The translations under genes and the position numbers were made by a program. Positions 10,224 through 20,309 of a DNA stretch of 64,000 nt are shown piece by piece. The number at the start of each line of letters is the position of its first letter. Positions within the stretch are counted from its first letter, which is position 1. This stretch comes from Hemileia vastatrix (taxonomy: Eukaryota; Basidiomycota; Pucciniomycetes; Pucciniales; Zaghouaniaceae): the NCBI GenBank assembly GCA_030280995.1, contig JASXTE010000016.1, positions 14,399,001-14,463,000 of the forward strand, in the 5' to 3' direction. The notes under the pieces were generated by a model that was not told the origin of the DNA, made no database searches, and saw nothing but the letters and a program-made list of their open reading frames with translations.

Positions 10224-10730
10224 CAGTTGACATTTGTCCTGATTAATTTAAATTTTAATTGTTCCAGGTGACAAATTGTCCTGACAATAATATTTTTAAT
10301 TTTAATTAATATATAATCAATATTTAATTACTTCAGTTGACTTTGAGTCCTGGTAATTCAATAAATATTTTAATTAATAAAACTCACATTTAATTATTTC
10401 AGTTGACATTAAGTCCTGGTAATTAAGTGATCAAGCTTAATAAAATTTTAAAATAAAAATTTATATTTAATTAATTCAGTTGACATTAAGTCCTGGTAGT
10501 TAAGTTATCAGTTTAATAAAATTTTGTTAAATTAATAAAGTTTCATATTTGATTACTTCAGTTGACAATAAGTCCTGGTAATAAATTAGTTGATTTAAAT
10601 TCTGAAAATAATTAATTAAAATTATTAATAAAAATTTTAATTTATTTCTACAGTTGATTATATTATAATCCTGGTTTTAAATTATTTTTTGAATTAATAA
10701 ATTAATTTTATTTAGTTGATTTTCATCCTA
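10224..10730 (+). repeat. Leader array of eight bulged hairpins (element C)
   Basis: Eight units have the form CAG-TT-GAC-N4/5-GTC-CTG, for example CAGTTGACATTAAGTCCTG. They start at 10224, 10265, 10334, 10400, 10477, 10559, 10651 and 10713. Each can fold into a stem of CAG/CTG and GAC/GTC with a two-base bulge. Changes are compensatory: unit 7 uses GAT/ATC with a longer stem, and unit 8 uses TAG/CTA plus GAT/ATC. The spacers are AT-rich and variable. Most units are followed by GGTAAT and preceded by a pyrimidine-CAG, so they also resemble tiny exons. Element D has the equivalent array. Confidence 0.75.
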
Positions 10731-10837
10731 AAAAGATTTTTTATTATTATTTTTATTTTATTTCTGTTAAATAAAAATTAAAAATAAAGACTAATTAATC
10801 TTATTGTATCTTTTCTTCATTTCAGTTAAATCTTAAA

Positions 10838-11492
10838 ATGACTGACCAAAGTGGTTCTGCTGCACGTGAAGAAGAACTAGACTTAATTGATTATGATGAG
10901 CCTACTTCTGTAAGTTCTCCTTTGACAAGAAGAATTTCTCAAACTAATAAATCCTTGCCCCAAACAGGATGTAGAGATGGAAGAAGTAGAAATCCTAGTG
11001 GACACAACTCAGGATCAGAAGCCTATGATAAACCCACCAGAAGAGCTTCCAAAAGGCTTCAGGATAAAAAAGATGCCATTGTCTCAGCAGGTAAAGAATC
11101 TGTCTACTCACATAAAGGAGTTAAGGACAGAAAGCTTGAGACTAAAGGTAAGGGTAGATGCTTTGGAAGAAAAGGTGAGAAGAACAGATACTTTTCTCCA
11201 AGAGAAGAAGAAATCTCTTCCTCCCAGGGATCAACAACAATTGGCTCCCCAGTCCCAAGAGAAGGTGGAAGTGTCCAAGTGGCAGTGGGACTGGCTAAAC
11301 ACTCAGTGGGACTACCTGGCTCAAAACCAGCATCAGTTACCTCAGGCAGGTCCATCAAGGCCCAACCAGGTCAACCCCACTCCTCCCCACCCTTATCAAG
11401 GAGGCAAAAGAAGAAGGAAGCCCAATATGGTGATACCCAGCAAACCCTGGTACGTCCCTCTATTGATTCTCAAGTGCCTTTTTTGTGGCTGA
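10838..11492 (+). CDS. Spliced coiled-coil protein upstream of gag (element C ORF1)
   Basis: The ATG at 10838 follows an acceptor-like TTTCAG. Two overlapping frames are open. Unspliced, the frame runs to 11536 (232 residues, basic and serine-rich). Removing a 58-nt GTAAGT...AACAG intron (10910-10967) joins the first 24 codons (acidic, EEELDLIDYDEPTS) to a frame with much more protein-like character. That frame includes a clear heptad coiled coil (IKELRTESLRLKVRVDALEE) and ends at 11492, giving about 198 residues. Element D has an intron of the same length at the matching place with donor GTGAGT. The function is unknown. Candidates are a Gag partner, assembly factor or RNA-binding accessory protein. 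A further donor-like GTACGT lies near 11451. Confidence 0.65.
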
Positions 11493-11609
11493 CTCTGTTC
11501 CTTCATGTAAATCTGGAAGGGAGGATGAAACCTTGAGACCTATAGAGGATGGGAGTAGTAGACAAAAATCGCTCATGTATCAAATCCTATACTTTTAATT
11601 GCTACCTCA

Positions 11610-14600
11610 ATGATTAATCCTGATATGGCTGTGATTGATGAAACTCTTGACCCTGAGTTCTATGAGAGTCTGGAAAGTTACTCAGTTTCCTTATTGAGAA
11701 ACACTCCAGATGTAGCAAGAATTAATGATGAGCACTTGAGAGATATTATTGCCAAAAAAAATCATATAATGAGCAATATGCAATTGACTCAGAGATATAA
11801 TAGTTTGTTAACTAATCAGGGTTATCAAGCATTAAGAAGTGAATCACAGAGAGTCTCTGATGAATTGTCTCATTACAAAGCAACCCATGAAAAGAAAGTT
11901 GCTTTATGGAAAAATATAAAAAATGATTTGTCTAAACTAAAAGATACTGTATCTGCCTGTTGCCAGGAGGTAGAGATAGATAAGATAAATCTGAAAAGAT
12001 TGAATGACCATTTGTCATCTTTTCAAAATAAAAATCAATTATCTTTTGCAACTATCAATGAGAGTTTATCTAGTCTTCCAAGAATGAAAACAAGACTAAC
12101 AACCATTGAAGAAAAATTGAACTCATTGTTAAATGACCAAAAATATTCTGACATTTCTGTGAAGGAACATATAGTGCAGGATGCTCAAATAGTACCTGTG
12201 GATAGTTCATCTAAAGTCAAAATAGCTCCAGAAATACCTGTTGATAACACTGAGTTTCCATCAAAAACTGATGATGCACCAGGATCTGCAACAGAAGGAT
12301 TAAACAATGAGATTTCAGCACAATTAGAGAAATTACAGCTGCTTCTTACTCAGAAACAAGCTAGTACTAAGAAAACTCCTTCAAATCAAAATAATTGGCC
12401 AAAACCTGACCAGTACCCAACATTTGATGGTGATTCTTCCTCTGATTGGCAACAATTTATTTGCAGAATTGATAACTTGAAAAATTCTTACAAACTCCCA
12501 GATGAGGAAATTGTGTCCAAGTTAATTTCTTTGTTCACTAATGTTGCCCTGAGTTGGTATGAATCTGTTCTCCTGGATGGGAATGACTACTCATGGGAGG
12601 ATTGGAAGAAATTAATTAAAGCACAATTTGGTGGCTCCAAGTTCAGAATGGCTCAACAAAGGCAGTATGAGGAAACTAGATATAGCTCTTCTACTGATAA
12701 ACCTATTGAGTTTTTAATGAAACTTGTAAAAATCTTAAGGGCAATGGACCCAAATATGGAGTTTGATTTATGGAAGGACAGGATCCTCTATAAATTACCA
12801 ATGTCTCTGAGAGACTTGATAGTGGCTAGGACTGAGTTCTCCAGAGAACCTTCTTCTTTCATTAATACTTGCAATGAGATCCTTCTAAACAACAAGTATG
12901 ATGCCAGAAGATTCATTCCTAGTGCCCCTTTGGAGAAACCCTCCACTTACCAACAGAAACCTCTGGAAAAGGTTGGTAAATCTTCTGCCCCTGTTGCACC
13001 AAAGAAGTATGCAACAAACACTTGCTTCAAGTGCAACAAGCCTTGGCAGAAAGGCCATGTTTGTGACAAGAAGATAAATCTTGTAGAACAAACAGAGGAG
13101 CATGCTGATAACACAGTGGTACTGGATGATACATCAAGTGATTGTGCCAGCAATATTTCATATGAATCTCAACAAGAAATCTTGATGCTGGAAGAGGATA
13201 TCAATTATTTAGATACTATTGACATTGATAATAATGATTTATCTACAGTTGAAGATGCTGAGATCATAAAGAACATTGAGGATAGCTCAATTATTATTGC
13301 CCCTCTTAAGGCACCAGTTTTGATCAATGGAACCAGCATTGAAGTTGTTCTGGATTCTGGAGCTGGAGGAAGTGTAGTATCTGAAAGAGCACTTGCTTCA
13401 GTAGATCAAGACTATAAATCTAAACTGATTCCTATCATTTCTGAAAATTGGAGAGGGTATGGCTCTGTTTTGTCCCCCATTGGGAAATATAAAGCCACAG
13501 TGTTTTTTAAATATAACCATGGTTTTGTAAGAGCTATTTGTGATTTTGTTGTCATGAAAAATGATAACTTGAGCAATTGGTTTATTGTAGGGAATGATAT
13601 TTTAACCAAGTATGGCATAAAATTGGATTCTTCAAACCAATGTTTCACAATGGGGATGGATGGGAAGAGAAAATTTAATATTTCCTCCCCTAAAAAATTA
13701 GTAAAACCAGAATTGAACACATGTAATTCTGTGGTTCAATATAAAGGAAGATCTACAAAGGAAATGCATGCCCTTATGTCTGAAATTGACAATGCTTCTT
13801 TTGGAGAACAACTTTCTGGTGAGGATAAAGATTCCATCATTAACTTGATAAAGTCTTTTCCTATGGCCTTTGCTCATGGGTCACATGAACTGGGATTAGT
13901 TAAAGAGGAAATGAAACTTTCATTGTCTTGCCCATTAACTGATATACCACCTAGTTTAAAGAAGAAGCCTTATCCTGCTTCTCCCACAAAGAGAAAAGAT
14001 ATTGAAGACAATATCTCTACCCTTTTAAAAATGAATATTATTGAAAAGGTAGTTGAAACACCTAAATATTGTGTTATCTCACCTGTCCTAATTTCTTATG
14101 AGAAAGATAAAGCCAGGTTATGTGGTGATTATAGAGCACTAAACACTTATACTGTTGATGATATCTACCCTTTACCTAGAATCAGCTCTATACATGCTAC
14201 TTTACAGGGTGCTAAATATATCAGCTGTTTGGATGGTAATAAAGGATATCACCAGGTACCTGTTGAGAAAAATTCTCAGAACTTTCTGATGATTGCCACT
14301 CATATGGGTATTTATAAGTATATTAGGATTCCATTTGGCCCTAAAAATGCCCCTTCAGTTTTCCAAAAAGTAATGGATAACACATTCCATCAAGAGATAA
14401 TTGAAGGATGGCTGATGGTTTATATTGATGATATCATTATATTCTCAAAAACATTTGAGGACCATCTTAAACACCTGTGTAAAGTATTCCAGAAAATGGA
14501 TGAAATAAATATGACACTTGCTTTGAGGAAATGTAAATTTGGTTTCCATTCTTTAAAAGTTCTTGGTCATGTTGTTTCAGGCTTACAGATATGTGTTGAC

Positions 14601-15350
14601 CAGAACAAAGTGGCAGCCATACAACAGGTGAAAGCTCCTACAACAGTAAGAGAGCTCCAAAGTTTTTTGGGAATGTGTGGATACTATAGACAGTATATTA
14701 AAAATTACCAAGTCATAGCTTTACCCCTTACCCAATCAACTAGAAAGGATTTTGCTTTTGTCTGGAATAGTGAAAGACAAAGAGCCTTTGACACTATGAA
14801 ACACTGTTTGATGTCAGCACCAATTCTTGCTTTACCTGACTTTAATCAACCATTTGTTTTGTACATTGATTCCAGTTTCATTGGTCTTGGTGCTGCCCTC
14901 AATCAAAAACAAGTGATAAATGATAAAGTTTCAGAAGTAGTAATTTGTTATATTTCAAGAACCTTGAGAAATAGTGAATTGAAATATGGTGCTACTCAAT
15001 TAGAGTGTTTAGCTGTAGTATGGGCTCTAGAAAAGCTTCATTATTACCTAGATGACCAGAAATTTGAACTTGTCACTGACTGCAGTGCAGTTAAATCCCT
15101 TTTAAACTTGAAAACACCTAACAGACATATGTTCAGATGGCAGCTGGATGTTCAAGAGTACAGAGGGAGAATGACAATTATTCATAGGGCTGGTATTGTT
15201 CACTCAAATGTGGATATGTTATCTAGGTTACCTTTGCCAAATAATGACTCTAATCCTGTGTATGATCCTGAGGATGAAATTATTCATATACATGGGATAT
15301 ATGTGGTTGATATGGAGGAAGAGCTATTACAGCTTATTCTGGAATCATGA
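11610..15350 (+). CDS. Gag-protease-RT-RNase H polyprotein (element C)
   Basis: A single open frame of 1246 residues. The N-terminal 350 residues include coiled-coil regions and a Retrotrans_gag-like domain (FDGDSSSDWQQFICRI onward). A knuckle of the plant/chromovirus type, CFKCNKPWQKGHVC, starts near residue 472. A retropepsin with DSGAGG is near residue 582. The reverse transcriptase has LCGDYRALN, LDGNKGYHQ and the catalytic YIDD near 938-941. RNase H starts near 1085 (YIDSS) and continues through ECLAVVWALEK. The frame is open to the RNase H end, then a 2-nt deletion relative to element D creates the stop at 15350. Gag and Pol are fused without a frameshift, unlike elements A and B. ATG 11610 is the first in frame and is conserved in D. 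Confidence 0.9.
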   Translation: MINPDMAVIDETLDPEFYESLESYSVSLLRNTPDVARINDEHLRDIIAKKNHIMSNMQLTQRYNSLLTNQGYQALRSESQRVSDELSHYKATHEKKVALWKNIKNDLSKLKDTVSACCQEVEIDKINLKRLNDHLSSFQNKNQLSFATINESLSSLPRMKTRLTTIEEKLNSLLNDQKYSDISVKEHIVQDAQIVPVDSSSKVKIAPEIPVDNTEFPSKTDDAPGSATEGLNNEISAQLEKLQLLLTQKQASTKKTPSNQNNWPKPDQYPTFDGDSSSDWQQFICRIDNLKNSYKLPDEEIVSKLISLFTNVALSWYESVLLDGNDYSWEDWKKLIKAQFGGSKFRMAQQRQYEETRYSSSTDKPIEFLMKLVKILRAMDPNMEFDLWKDRILYKLPMSLRDLIVARTEFSREPSSFINTCNEILLNNKYDARRFIPSAPLEKPSTYQQKPLEKVGKSSAPVAPKKYATNTCFKCNKPWQKGHVCDKKINLVEQTEEHADNTVVLDDTSSDCASNISYESQQEILMLEEDINYLDTIDIDNNDLSTVEDAEIIKNIEDSSIIIAPLKAPVLINGTSIEVVLDSGAGGSVVSERALASVDQDYKSKLIPIISENWRGYGSVLSPIGKYKATVFFKYNHGFVRAICDFVVMKNDNLSNWFIVGNDILTKYGIKLDSSNQCFTMGMDGKRKFNISSPKKLVKPELNTCNSVVQYKGRSTKEMHALMSEIDNASFGEQLSGEDKDSIINLIKSFPMAFAHGSHELGLVKEEMKLSLSCPLTDIPPSLKKKPYPASPTKRKDIEDNISTLLKMNIIEKVVETPKYCVISPVLISYEKDKARLCGDYRALNTYTVDDIYPLPRISSIHATLQGAKYISCLDGNKGYHQVPVEKNSQNFLMIATHMGIYKYIRIPFGPKNAPSVFQKVMDNTFHQEIIEGWLMVYIDDIIIFSKTFEDHLKHLCKVFQKMDEINMTLALRKCKFGFHSLKVLGHVVSGLQICVDQNKVAAIQQVKAPTTVRELQSFLGMCGYYRQYIKNYQVIALPLTQSTRKDFAFVWNSERQRAFDTMKHCLMSAPILALPDFNQPFVLYIDSSFIGLGAALNQKQVINDKVSEVVICYISRTLRNSELKYGATQLECLAVVWALEKLHYYLDDQKFELVTDCSAVKSLLNLKTPNRHMFRWQLDVQEYRGRMTIIHRAGIVHSNVDMLSRLPLPNNDSNPVYDPEDEIIHIHGIYVVDMEEELLQLILES

Positions 15351-16858
15351 TAAGGACACTGACTTGAAAAAGTTATGCACCATATTAAATGATCCAAAGA
15401 ATGCTTCAATACAAGCATTAATTAAAACCCTTCCACCAAAGTACCAAAAAGCTTTGGAAAAAGGTAAATTTTTAATTGATGAAGGATATCTATATTATAG
15501 AAGAAAGTTGAGTAATGTTATTGTTATTCCTCCTTCTATGAAAGAAATCATCTTGAAAATTTGTCATGATGACATATTAGCTGGACATTTTGATCTTGAC
15601 AAAACAATTATCAGAATTAAGAACACTGCTTGGTGGGCTAATATGTCTGAAGACACAAAATTATATGTTGAATCTTGTGATTCTTGCCGAAAATCAAAAA
15701 GATTAACTGGTAAAAGAGCTGGATTAATGCAACATATTGAACCTCCTGATGCTCCATGGCAAATAATAAACATGGATTTTGTAACATGATTACCTATTGC
15801 TGGTAAAGACAGTTATAACTCTTGTTGGGTTATTGTGGAAAGATTCACAAAAATGTGTAAATTTATCCCTACCCACAAGGATGTTTCCACTAAAGAATTA
15901 GCTTTCTTATGGTGGTCTCATATGTTTAATACTGCTGGTTTTCCTAAAGCCATAATCTCTGACAGAGACCCTAAATTTACTTCTGAATTTTGGATGTCTC
16001 TGATGGATGTTTGTGGTTGTGATCTGAAACTTTCTACTGCCCATCACCCTCAGACTGATGGTTTAGCTGAAAGAATGATTCAGACTTTAGAGGACATGAT
16101 AAGAAGATATTGTGCCTTTGTCCTTGAGTATAAAGATAATGACAGATTCACTCATGATTGGGTTACCTTACTTCCTGGGTTGGAATTTGCTTATAATAGA
16201 CTGTTCATTCTGTTACTCAAAGAAAGCCTTTTGAGCTCTGGTTGGATATGTTCCAAATACTCCTGCCCAAAATCTCAATAACAAAATACCTAAATTGGAT
16301 ATACATCCTGGTGTAAAATCTTTTCTTCAAATGCAACAACTATGTAGAAATCATGCTCAAAAATGTATTGAAAAATCATTTGAATATGAGAAGAAAAGAT
16401 GGGACAAATCCCATAAAGAATACACTTTTAAAAAGGGTGATGAAGTGTTGATTTCTACAGTCCACTTCAACTTACAAGGTAATAACAAATTGAAATATCC
16501 ATTTGTTGGTCCATTTGTTGTCAGAAGAATGATTGGAGATAATGCAGTTGAAGTTATTCTGTATTCCCCATATGACAGAAAACATCCTGTTTTTCCAATA
16601 TCTCTTTTGAAACCTTACACATCCAATAGTGATTTATTTCCAAAAAGGAGGGGTAGACCAAAGAAAACCCCAAATGAAATCACTGAAACAGCAGAAATTG
16701 AAAAAATTCTAAATGACAAAATAGTCACTGCTGAAAAAGGTACAGAATACTTATTGAGATTCAAGAATAAATCATCTGAATATGATTCTTGGATACCTGG
16801 GAAGGAGATATCTAATCTTCCTACTCTACTAAAAAAGTATAAAAAGAAAAAATCATAG
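15351..16858 (+). pseudogene. Integrase with AT-hook and chromodomain (element C, broken)
   Basis: This continues the polyprotein but is disrupted. There is a 2-nt loss at about 15345, a nonsense TGA at 15787-15789 (element D has GGA) and an indel near 16199. The HHCC zinc-binding part (CHDDILAGH ... ESCDSC) precedes a DDE core with NMDFVT, SDRDPKF and GLAERMIQ. After the core comes a GPF-type segment (YPFVGPFVVRRM). The tail holds an AT-hook-like KRRGRPKKTP and then a chromodomain (IEKILNDKIVTAEKGTEYLL, with YDSWIP) ending in a lysine-rich stop at 16858. Chromodomains direct chromovirus integration to marked heterochromatin. Confidence 0.85.
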
Positions 16859-16878
16859 CATTTTTTTTATTGTTTTTT

Positions 16879-16890
16879 AGAGTAAGGGAG
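16879..16890 (+). other. Polypurine tract of element C
   Basis: AGAGTAAGGGAG lies immediately upstream of the 3' LTR and is mirrored by AGAGTGAGGGAG in element D (52900-52911, minus strand). It is the expected plus-strand DNA primer. Confidence 0.75.
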
Positions 16891-17691
16891 TGTCAGCCAG
16901 GCTACTAGACTTACCCAGTGAAATTATTAATTCTTTACTGGATGAAGCCCCACCTTATCATTTTAATTATTTAATTATAAATTAGTTACATTAAAATTTC
17001 TTATAATAAATTAACTAATTACAGAATGATAAAATTAAATGAATAATTAAAATTAAATATAAAATTGTCCCTTATATTCTTTCTCTAACACCGTGCTCAT
17101 TTGACAGGTTGGAAGAAATAAAGATTTATATTAAAAAAAATAGATTTTAAATTAAAATAAGATTTTAATATTCAAATAATATTAGATATATACAAAAATT
17201 CAAATTTCTTATTTAGAATTGACTTCTACAGTAAATATTAAATAAATTGATGTATTTCTGACATACTCTGTAAATACATCTTTTTGACGCCTTCTTTTTA
17301 GAACAACTTTATTATTTGAAAATACTCCTTCTGGAATATTCTTTTTCTCTCTCTCTCATACTACTGTTTTCAGAATTTGATTGCCCTGCTTTTTCCCTCC
17401 TTTGCCTATATAAGGCCTCTCTTTTGCTTGTTTTTTATTCATTCCTTTACTACATTATTTTATTACAATTACAAACATCAAACTTATTCTTATATTCTAT
17501 AACATTAGTATTTACAATACATAACTCTGATCTATAAATTATATCAATATTTTAAACCTACCTCTTTTATTTGAGTAATTAAATCACTTAGATTAAGAAA
17601 TACGTACCAAATTGTTGAGAATCCATTTTAACCCTTAATATCCTTGTAAAACTTCATACCAAATCTTCTAGACCAAAAGCGTACCTTGACA
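16891..17691 (+). repeat. 3' LTR of element C
   Basis: An 801-bp repeat starting TGTCAGCCAGGCTACTAG and ending CTTGACA, nearly identical to the 5' LTR apart from the nested solo LTR and a small indel. TATA box at 17407-17415. High similarity between the two LTRs indicates a fairly recent insertion. Confidence 0.9.
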
Positions 17692-17696
17692 AAAAC

Positions 17697-18222
17697 TCTG
17701 TTTTTTGCTATAAATTTTGCACATAATTTTCAATTATCTATCCACAAGTTGATAATGAGTCCTGATTATTAGAAATTTCTAATATATACCTGAAATGAAA
17801 AATTAAAAGATAATTTATAAACCAGATATTGGAGGACAAAACTAATACATATTGTTATAGCAGAAATGAATAGCACTCAATTCTTCCATACATTTACTCT
17901 ATTTAACCAAATTTGTTTAATATATTGGCTCAAATACTAGGCTCTAAACTAGGTTACTTATTTCATGTCTCTATTCACATTTTCAAATTCTTATAATTAA
18001 TTCTACTTTTATTCATAGTTTTTTAAACTTTATTTATGAATATTCAATAAATATTGTATATATAATGTACTTTCTTTTCATCTCATTATTTTTTTTCAAA
18101 TCATCTCTTCTTTTAAAAACCAACATCACCTAATAAATTACTTAATTCAAATATCTACTCTCAGATGTGCTGGAAAATTCTCAATAAAATTCAGCCCCAT
18201 TTTCCCAAAAGAAATATAAAGA
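17697..18222. other. AT-rich spacer between element C and the helicase relic
   Basis: No gene is recognisable. At about 17750-17770 it contains AGTTGATAATGAGTCCTGAT, which looks like one unit of the hairpin array found in the leader of element C, although it lies outside the LTR and target duplication. Confidence 0.45.
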
Positions 18223-18466
18223 TTTCATGAAGTATCAATTACAGTTATTCTACAGTGTGGAAGATTTAGAGTTCATGTTTTTGGAGTATTTCAAGAAGAA
18301 AAACTAACACTTGTTGGTGATCTTTCAAGTGAACAGAGCTTCCAGATTGGACCACTACCGGGAAAAATTGGTGATGCACCTTAAAATTTAAGTGAGGAAA
18401 GGGCCTCTTATCCCAAAAAATCTTTTTATTTTTCTTCCTACTTGGTTCAACTTCTTAAAAGGCCAT
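18223..18466 (+). pseudogene. SNF2 helicase relic, N-terminal part (left of element A)
   Basis: One frame reads as a soluble protein segment with QCGRFRVHVFGVFQEEKLTL and SFQIGPLPGKIGDAP, then a stop, and continues with further open codons up to the boundary of element A. The right side of the element resumes with a coding-like stretch (FVDFFSLSELIDLAEEAF) that leads into a SNF2 ATPase. I infer that the two sides were one gene split by the insertion. The N-terminal sequence alone is not diagnostic. Confidence 0.4.
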
Positions 18467-19560
18467 TGTAGACAATCCTATAGTACTAGCTATAGGCCTT
18501 GACCAAGGGAGTTGGAGAAAAACCAGAGAGAAAATCCCATGTCCCTTTAGAAAAATAGAGTGAGATTTACTTGCTAAAGTAAGTTGGTTCCTGTTTTGCT
18601 AAAGACCCCTTTTAAACACACTTGACTGCTTGATGAGCCAAGAAAGTAGTCACCAGATAGACTACCAGACCAAAGAACTGAAATGTAGAACAAAGTCCAC
18701 ACCAGAGTCAGCAAAGATACTTGATGTAGGCTGCAAATCCACACCAGAGACAGCAATAATACTTGCTATAGCTTGCAAGACTATAACAGAGAAAACAGTT
18801 GCCGAAGTTAAGTTAAATGAAGAACTCACTTGCAACAAACACAGCCAATTGTGGCCAGAAAACAGTGAAAACTGAGTGAGGAACAATGAGATCACCTCCG
18901 GATGGTTGTATGATGATTAAGGTTGCCCCAAACTGTCTTCTTCACTATGTACACACAGACCACTCACTAAGAGCCCATGCGCACCCACCAATCTGGCGCC
19001 TGTACCTGCCAGATTGCATAAAAAACCCTCCTGGAGCGCTCCCCAACCTCCTAAAACAGAGGCGGGCGGGCTGCCCGACGTTGGAGATGCTGCCTGAAGC
19101 GGCCTGGCCTCCCTGAAGCCAGAAAACCCATAAAAACCACTAATCTACTTAGAAAAATTAGCTACAACTACTAAAACCTTTAAAACACGGAATTTCACTA
19201 TAACAACATTGAGACATGAAATATAGAGAAAAATTAGCTCTATCAAATGGTACTAAGCACTTAACCCTAAGACTTAAGGTTAGCCCGTAAAACACGAAAA
19301 ACAAAATTAAACAGCAATCTTTTATAAATGAAAAATGAGGAAATGACCCCTTAAAATTCAGAATATGAAAAATGTCTACAAGACATAAAATATAGAGAAA
19401 AACCAGGGCTATCCAATGATAGTACCCACATACCCGCAGACCCAATATCCACGGAATAAAACCAGAAAAATACCAAATTCCTTAACAGATGTCAATTAAG
19501 ACATGCACAAACAGCGCCAAATCACACAACAAAGGCCCCCGCCAATGTTGGAAGACCACA
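18467..19560 (-). repeat. 3' LTR of element A
   Basis: On the sense (minus) strand it starts TGTGGTCTTCCAACATTGGC and ends AGGATTGTCTACA. It contains a GC-rich palindrome region near 19065-19110 in an otherwise AT-rich element. It differs from the 5' LTR at roughly a dozen positions, most of them CpG to TpG/CpA changes. Confidence 0.9.
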
Positions 19561-20248
19561 TCCTCCCTCCAATTGAGAATGTCCGCATTCTTTCTTCATC
19601 CAACCACCATGTTTAACCTCCTTCCCAAATCTGCCTCTGAAATGGGCCCCTGCCAATACTGCATCAACAATAATTTAATCTGCGCCATGACACCACCTGT
19701 TCATCCATACAGAACGTCCTGCGATGTCTGCCACTCCAGAAAGAAGACCTGCCACAGACCTGGTCCACTTACTTCCACAACAGATTCACCTCCACCTCAA
19801 CCTGGTCCTTCTTCTGCCAGCACCAAAAGATCTAGGCCATCCATCCTGATACCCAGATTAATCAAAAGGCTCCACCCTTCCCAGAAGAGTGCCATAACCC
19901 ATAAACAACTAGTTCCCCCATCCCTGGTCCATCTGATGGTAAAGAACATTCATTCCTTCCTTCAACTTTAAAACTGATAACTTCTCAGTTCCTTCCTCTT
20001 CTGATAGTGATGATAACAATGTAGGATCCATTGCACCACCAACACCAACGCACTTGCCCACTATCAAGGCCAAGTTCCAACAACACACATCTCAACAGAA
20101 ACAACTTCTGCTTCACTACTTCCAATCCACTCCTGCTAGAGATCCACAGGACATTGAGAACAGAAGACACCTCATTCACCAGTTCAAGGCTAATTCTGAA
20201 CACTTCATTTCATCTCTTGATTCTCTCTGTAATTCCACTAGTACTTGA
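19489..20248 (+). pseudogene. Antisense gene 1 of element A, permuted zinc-cluster protein
   Basis: Transcribed opposite to gag-pol and beginning inside the 3' LTR. The likely core starts near 19608. It has CQYCINNNLIC and then CDVCHSRKKTC, two C-x2-C-x6-C triplets as in a Zn2Cys6 cluster, but the basic triplet that normally comes first is second. A Pro/Ser-rich region follows (TTDSPPPQPGPSS). A 50-nt intron GTAAAG...TCTCAG (19939-19988) joins to a second exon with SSSDSDDNN and a helical segment (HLIHQFKANSEHFISSLDSL), ending at 20248. Element A lost one base before the intron (HKQL versus HKTT in B), so this copy is frameshifted. Its role is unknown; DNA or RNA binding is the natural guess. 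Confidence 0.6.
19561..19570 (-). other. Polypurine tract of element A
   Basis: On the minus strand the 10 nt before the 3' LTR read GGAGGGAGGA, identical to the tract of element B. It overlaps the antisense ORF described next. Confidence 0.7.
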
Positions 20249-20309
20249 GTTTGATTCAGAAAAGAAAAATTGACCACACCCTCTATAGGATGTAACCACA
20301 AACAACCCT

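Larger units (their letters stand above)
7839..17691 (+). mobile_element. Element C: chromovirus-type Ty3/Gypsy retrotransposon
   Basis: A complete LTR retrotransposon bounded by TGTCAGCC...TTGACA LTRs. It has a perfect 5-bp target duplication AAAAC (7834-7838 and 17692-17696). Internal order is: leader with a tRNA-like segment and hairpin array, a spliced coiled-coil ORF, Gag-PR-RT-RNase H in one frame, then integrase with a C-terminal AT-hook and chromodomain. The integrase region is broken by indels and a nonsense codon, so this copy is not autonomous. A solo LTR sits within its 5' LTR. Element D (39062-60860) is another copy in opposite orientation. Confidence 0.9.

Noticed and set aside
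10838..11536. Only the unspliced 232-residue product of ORF1
   Set aside because: The intron with matched length in C and D and the coiled-coil character of the alternative frame favour splicing, though the unspliced product cannot be excluded.
18574..18895. Small frames on both strands in the LTRs of A and B
   Set aside because: They repeat in all four LTRs and change freely; no start context or domain, so LTR sequence only.
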